Source of the DNA: an uncultured Porphyromonadaceae bacterium
GTDB lineage: Bacteria > Bacteroidota > Bacteroidia > Bacteroidales > Muribaculaceae
Length of the DNA: 64,000 nucleotides
Direction of reading: 5' to 3'
NCBI GenBank assembly: GCA_902491515.1
Contig: CABUIC010000004.1
Coordinates: 1-64,000, forward strand
Position numbers and translations under genes: made by a program. Shown here piece by piece: positions 60,880 to 64,000 of this stretch. The notes under the pieces were generated by a model. That model saw only the letters and a program-made list of their open reading frames with translations. It was not told where the DNA came from and ran no database searches. Position 1 is the first letter of the stretch; the number at the start of each line of letters is the position of its first letter.

Positions 60880-60913
60880 GATATGTGGTGAGGTTTTTTG
60901 TTTTACTTATTGA

Positions 60914-63900
60914 TTATTTTCCGCGGAGGAAGTCGGTGACCTGCTTCATGAGGTGAGCGCGGCTGTCGGCTCCGTCGATGGTTTCGAATGGGAAGCCGAT
61001 AACGACCGTGCGGTAAGTTCCGGGTGCGTAGGCGGTGCCGGCGATGAGGTTGTTTTCGGAGTAGCGCATGAAGGTGGCGCCTTTGGAGTCGTCGGCCGGA
61101 TAGAAGGAGTCAGGGCTCTCGACGGCGTAGCAGTCCTGGTTGCGCTCGTTGGAGAAGCGGTATACGCCCTTTCCGAGAGCCTTGAAGCGTGTGGGGACCT
61201 GATAGGCCTCGCCGGTGACGGAAGCCTGTCCGACGCGCCAGTTGTATCCGAGGACTTCGCGGGCGAATTTCTTGTCGGCTTCGGCTGTCGCCTTGTCGGA
61301 GTAGGGGTTGTCCCAGATGTCGGTTGCTACGAAAGCTCCGCTGACGAAGATGCATCCGCCGTCGGCGGTGTGTTCGGCGATGCGGTCCTGAAGGGCTGAG
61401 GGGAAGGCCTTGCAGACTGTTCCGTATGCTCCGCGGCCACGCTGGATTTCTTTCTGCTTGCCGAGAATCAGGTCTACGAGGACGTCCTTGCCGCCTCTGA
61501 CGGTTCCGGCGGTGAAGGCGTCTACTCCGGCGGAGGTGAAAGAGAAGCCGCAGGCCTCGAGGGCTTCGCCGTGTATGGCCGTGAAGTCGAAGGTGTTTCC
61601 GGCGATGACCTTGTCCTCGAAGTCGGCCCTGGAGGCGCCGAATCCTGCGGCGTCATCGTCCATCCAGGGGATGTTGCGTCGGAACTCGAACTGGTCGCCG
61701 ATGTATGAGATGTCCCTGATGTAAGCGACGCCGCGGTCGCGGGTGTCGTAGAAGCCGGCGATTTCTCCGGCGTCGAAGCGGTCGGGGGCGCTTACGCGGG
61801 TGAAGCCGTTGACGATGAGGGCCTTCGGCGCGTCTTTGCCGCCGAAGCGGAGGGCGAGGACCTCGGAGGGGAAGCTTGTGCCGCCTGCATTGGCGGCGAG
61901 GATACGGTAGGAGTGGATGTCGTGGTCGGTGACGGAGACGGTCCACTCGGGTCTGTCGACGGTTGCTATGCGGCGGAAGCCTGTTTCATTGCCCCGGCGC
62001 TCCTCTATTATATAGGAGGAAGGCACGGCGGTGGGCTCCTGGGAGTCGTCGGTGGGGAGCCAGGAAAGGGTGTATGTTCCGGGTTCGGCGCCTTCGGCTA
62101 TTGCGAAAGAGCGGACAGGGAGGGGCTGGACAACGAACTCGCGGCCGTCGCGGTTGGCGATGAAGCGGAGCATGCCTTTATAGATGGCACGGGCGACGGT
62201 GAAGCGGAATGCAGGGTCGAGACCGTAGCCCATGTCGGCGAAATTCTGGTGGGAGAGGAGTTCGAGGAGCATGGCGGGGACCTGCGGGGAGCGTGCCTCG
62301 TGGTAGCTCTGGTCCCACATTCCGCGGCGGGTCCAGTTGGGTTCGAACTTGGCGCGGACGTCGTCGGTGATTTCGGTGAGGACGAGGTCAGTGAGGTCGC
62401 GGGAGACGAGGCGCGAGCTGCCGTTTCCGGTTGTCTCTCCGACGGTGCAGTATATTCCGAGGGTGCCGATGATGGAGTCGTTCATGGTGGTTCCGGCATC
62501 GGAGTGGAATGCGAAGCTGAGGTCAACGGGGATTCCGAGGCCCTCGCGCTTGGGAAGCATTGAGGAGCCTCCGGCGAGCCAGTTGACCCAAAGGCCGCGG
62601 CTCATGTAGTCGTCGTTGTAGTCCTTGACGTTATTCGAGGGGGTGAATACGCTGTCGGGTGCTCCGGCCCACTGGAGGAAGTAGCGCGCGCCCTCGGTGA
62701 AGCGGGGATAGCCGCTGCGGACGTACTCGTAGTCGATGGAGTCGAGGGGTTCCTTTACGATGCGGGCGACGTTACCGAATCCGCCGCCGATTTTCACGGC
62801 GTCGGCGGTGACTACTTCATGGCTGTTGGCTCCGGCGTTGGAGAGCTCGACGATGGGCGCGGACTGTTTTCCGGCCTTGAAGGGGAAGTGGCCGAGGTAG
62901 ATCCATGTGCCGCCTCCCATCTTCTGGTTGATGGTGAAGCGGTGCGGGCCGTTAGCGGCGTTGACGGTGTAGCGGGCGTGGTCTGTGCTGTGGGGAACGG
63001 TGACATAGCTCACGTATACGGCATATTCTCCGTCCTCGGGGATTTCGGCAGACCAGGAAGCCGTTGCGGAAGCCTTGTCCTTGTCGCCGGAGACGTGAAC
63101 GGCGCGAGCGGTGCCCATGCGGAAGGGGTTTTCGGTGTCGCGGAGCTCCTCGGCGTAGTAGCGGAAACCGGCGGGAGCTGCCTTTGTCCAGGCGTTGCTC
63201 TTTCCGGTCTCGGAGTAGTCGCCGACGGTGAATGTGGAGGAGTCGTTGTCGATGATGAGCTCGTTGAGGTTGGTGTCGCGCTCGCGCGGGCTCATGACGT
63301 ATGCGCCGGCGTTCTCGAGCATGGGCATGAGGAATGGCATGACGTAGCTCTGGGTGTAGAGGTCCTCGACGGTCTCGAAGATTCGTGCGCGCTGCCATTC
63401 CCAGCGGTTGAGCTTGGGCTCGAAGTACCAGCCGTGGCTCTGCCAGAGGGCGATGTTGGCGCCGTCGAGGCCGAGGGGAGCTGCCTGGGCGTCCTCGCGG
63501 GTGACGAAGGGCTTGGTCTCGGTGGGGCCGATGTTTTTCTTAGGAGCGAAGAGCACGAGTTTGTCGAGGCTGGTGTCCTTCTTGTTGACCGGAGCAGTGA
63601 CAACGACCTTGTACTTTGCATATTGCGGGCCCATCTCCTCGCTGACCTTCTCCTTGAATTCCTTGAGCGACTCGTAGGTGAAGGGGATGTAGGCGGTGTT
63701 GGCGTTGCACTTTACGGTGATGGTTTTGGCCTTTTCGTTGATGGTGACCTTATCGGCGGACACGGGGCCGAAGCCGGTGTTTCCGGGGAGGTATGTCCGT
63801 AGGATGCGGGTGACAGCTGCAGGACGCTGCGCCGCACCCGCGGGAGCGGCGTAAAGGACCGAAGGGCTTAAAACGGCAAGAATCAGTGAGATACAGATAC

Positions 63901-63919
63901 TCGCGCCTAATTTATTCAT
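60914..63919 (-). CDS. Secreted amidase_3-like protein split by a golvesin/Xly-type domain
   Basis: A 1001-residue protein; the ATG at 63919 gives signal peptide MNKLGASICISLILAVLSPSVLYA. An amidase_3-like zinc enzyme seems to be split: H162 (LWQSHGWYFEP) and E182/E185 before, H472 (SFAFHSDAG) and E553 (MLLELLSHQNF) after an inserted beta domain (about 268-380, ASATASWSAEIPEDGEYAVYVSY) of golvesin/Xly CBD type. A fibronectin-III-like domain (about 610-700) and a C-terminal domain with GGCIFVSGAFVATDIWD (about 720-1000) follow. N-acetylmuramoyl-L-alanine amidase activity is inferred. Databases often label such proteins xanthan lyase. It heads the operon. Confidence 0.72.
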   Translation of the reverse strand: MNKLGASICISLILAVLSPSVLYAAPAGAAQRPAAVTRILRTYLPGNTGFGPVSADKVTINEKAKTITVKCNANTAYIPFTYESLKEFKEKVSEEMGPQYAKYKVVVTAPVNKKDTSLDKLVLFAPKKNIGPTETKPFVTREDAQAAPLGLDGANIALWQSHGWYFEPKLNRWEWQRARIFETVEDLYTQSYVMPFLMPMLENAGAYVMSPRERDTNLNELIIDNDSSTFTVGDYSETGKSNAWTKAAPAGFRYYAEELRDTENPFRMGTARAVHVSGDKDKASATASWSAEIPEDGEYAVYVSYVTVPHSTDHARYTVNAANGPHRFTINQKMGGGTWIYLGHFPFKAGKQSAPIVELSNAGANSHEVVTADAVKIGGGFGNVARIVKEPLDSIDYEYVRSGYPRFTEGARYFLQWAGAPDSVFTPSNNVKDYNDDYMSRGLWVNWLAGGSSMLPKREGLGIPVDLSFAFHSDAGTTMNDSIIGTLGIYCTVGETTGNGSSRLVSRDLTDLVLTEITDDVRAKFEPNWTRRGMWDQSYHEARSPQVPAMLLELLSHQNFADMGYGLDPAFRFTVARAIYKGMLRFIANRDGREFVVQPLPVRSFAIAEGAEPGTYTLSWLPTDDSQEPTAVPSSYIIEERRGNETGFRRIATVDRPEWTVSVTDHDIHSYRILAANAGGTSFPSEVLALRFGGKDAPKALIVNGFTRVSAPDRFDAGEIAGFYDTRDRGVAYIRDISYIGDQFEFRRNIPWMDDDAAGFGASRADFEDKVIAGNTFDFTAIHGEALEACGFSFTSAGVDAFTAGTVRGGKDVLVDLILGKQKEIQRGRGAYGTVCKAFPSALQDRIAEHTADGGCIFVSGAFVATDIWDNPYSDKATAEADKKFAREVLGYNWRVGQASVTGEAYQVPTRFKALGKGVYRFSNERNQDCYAVESPDSFYPADDSKGATFMRYSENNLIAGTAYAPGTYRTVVIGFPFETIDGADSRAHLMKQVTDFLRGK

Positions 63920-63948
63920 GGCAGGGTTGTGTGAGTTATGATTTCTTA

Positions 63949-63976
63949 CAAAGTTAAAAGAAAAACCCAAGCCAAA
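63949..63976 (-). promoter_or_regulatory. Promoter of the peptidoglycan-recycling operon
   Basis: On the minus strand TTTG (63976-63973), a 16-nt spacer and TAACTTTG (63956-63949). Predicted start near 63943 and a leader of about 24 nt to the ATG at 63919. It is the only good promoter found on this strand before rprX, so it may serve up to twelve genes. Confidence 0.65.
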
Positions 63977-64000
63977 CAAGCGCAAACCGGAAAAAAATCC

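Noticed and set aside
59410..60891. Plus-strand 493-residue frame opposite the GT2 gene
   Set aside because: Gly/Val/Asp/Glu-rich shadow of the GT2 gene; the minus-strand frame has clear GT-A motifs and operon coupling.
60914..63919. Xanthan lyase
   Set aside because: No polysaccharide-lyase fold motifs are seen; the resemblance is limited to a golvesin/Xly-type binding domain, while amidase_3-like residues are present.

Overview
The window is chromosomal DNA from a GC-rich member of the Bacteroidales, most like Muribaculaceae (inference). The signs are repeated Bacteroidetes promoter motifs (TAnnTTTG at about -7, sometimes with TTTG 16-20 nt upstream), few Shine-Dalgarno sites, an RprX/RprY two-component pair, a BspA-like leucine-rich repeat protein, SusE/F-like surface modules, C-terminal type-IX-like sorting tails, a long IspG, and a GH171/MurT/MurK/MurQ cluster of the kind known from Tannerella. 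I see no rRNA, tRNA, CRISPR array, phage or intact insertion sequence.

Layout. 1-4536 (+): a RecA-like protein with tandem repeats, then a translationally coupled SusF-like binding protein and GH66 dextranase. 4537-15603 (-): M16 peptidase, ispG, purE, PAP2 protein, rpoN, trpS, yidC and pyrG. 15943-24263 (+): a tripartite ABC efflux operon (adaptor, ATPase, two permeases, TolC-like channel) followed by a response regulator and histidine kinase, then tpx. 24432-27763 (-): B3/B4 protein and FNT channel, then an ECF sigma / membrane anti-sigma-like / Spy-like group. 27910-33501 (+): a second ABC efflux operon in a different gene order; 33930 (+) a solitary ECF sigma gene. 34556-39513 (-): tdk, YhcH, DUF3108, DUF2284, and menA with a DUF1846 gene. 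39784 (+) the LRR protein; 42645-44890 (-) rprX/rprY.

The most interesting region is 45059-63919 (-): twelve tightly packed genes downstream of one good promoter at the right edge. They encode a secreted amidase-like protein split by a golvesin-like domain, a glycosyltransferase, a DUF4922 HIT-like protein, a SpoIID-like protein, AmpG, NamZ (GH171), a 938-residue FAD/Fe-S D-lactate dehydrogenase, MurT, MurK, MurQ, an SGNH hydrolase and an SF1 helicase with an inserted DEDDh exonuclease. Read together, this is a route for stripping peptides and MurNAc from peptidoglycan, importing and phosphorylating MurNAc, cleaving its lactyl ether and oxidising the D-lactate released. Several members have no assigned role.

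Two repeat systems lie across the window. One is a REP-like family of at least eight intergenic elements, all in the same orientation whatever the direction of neighbouring genes. The other is a set of short arrays with a 9-bp period (TTAGCTNAN or ACTTATAAG types). An 85-bp inverted-repeat element sits downstream of yidC.
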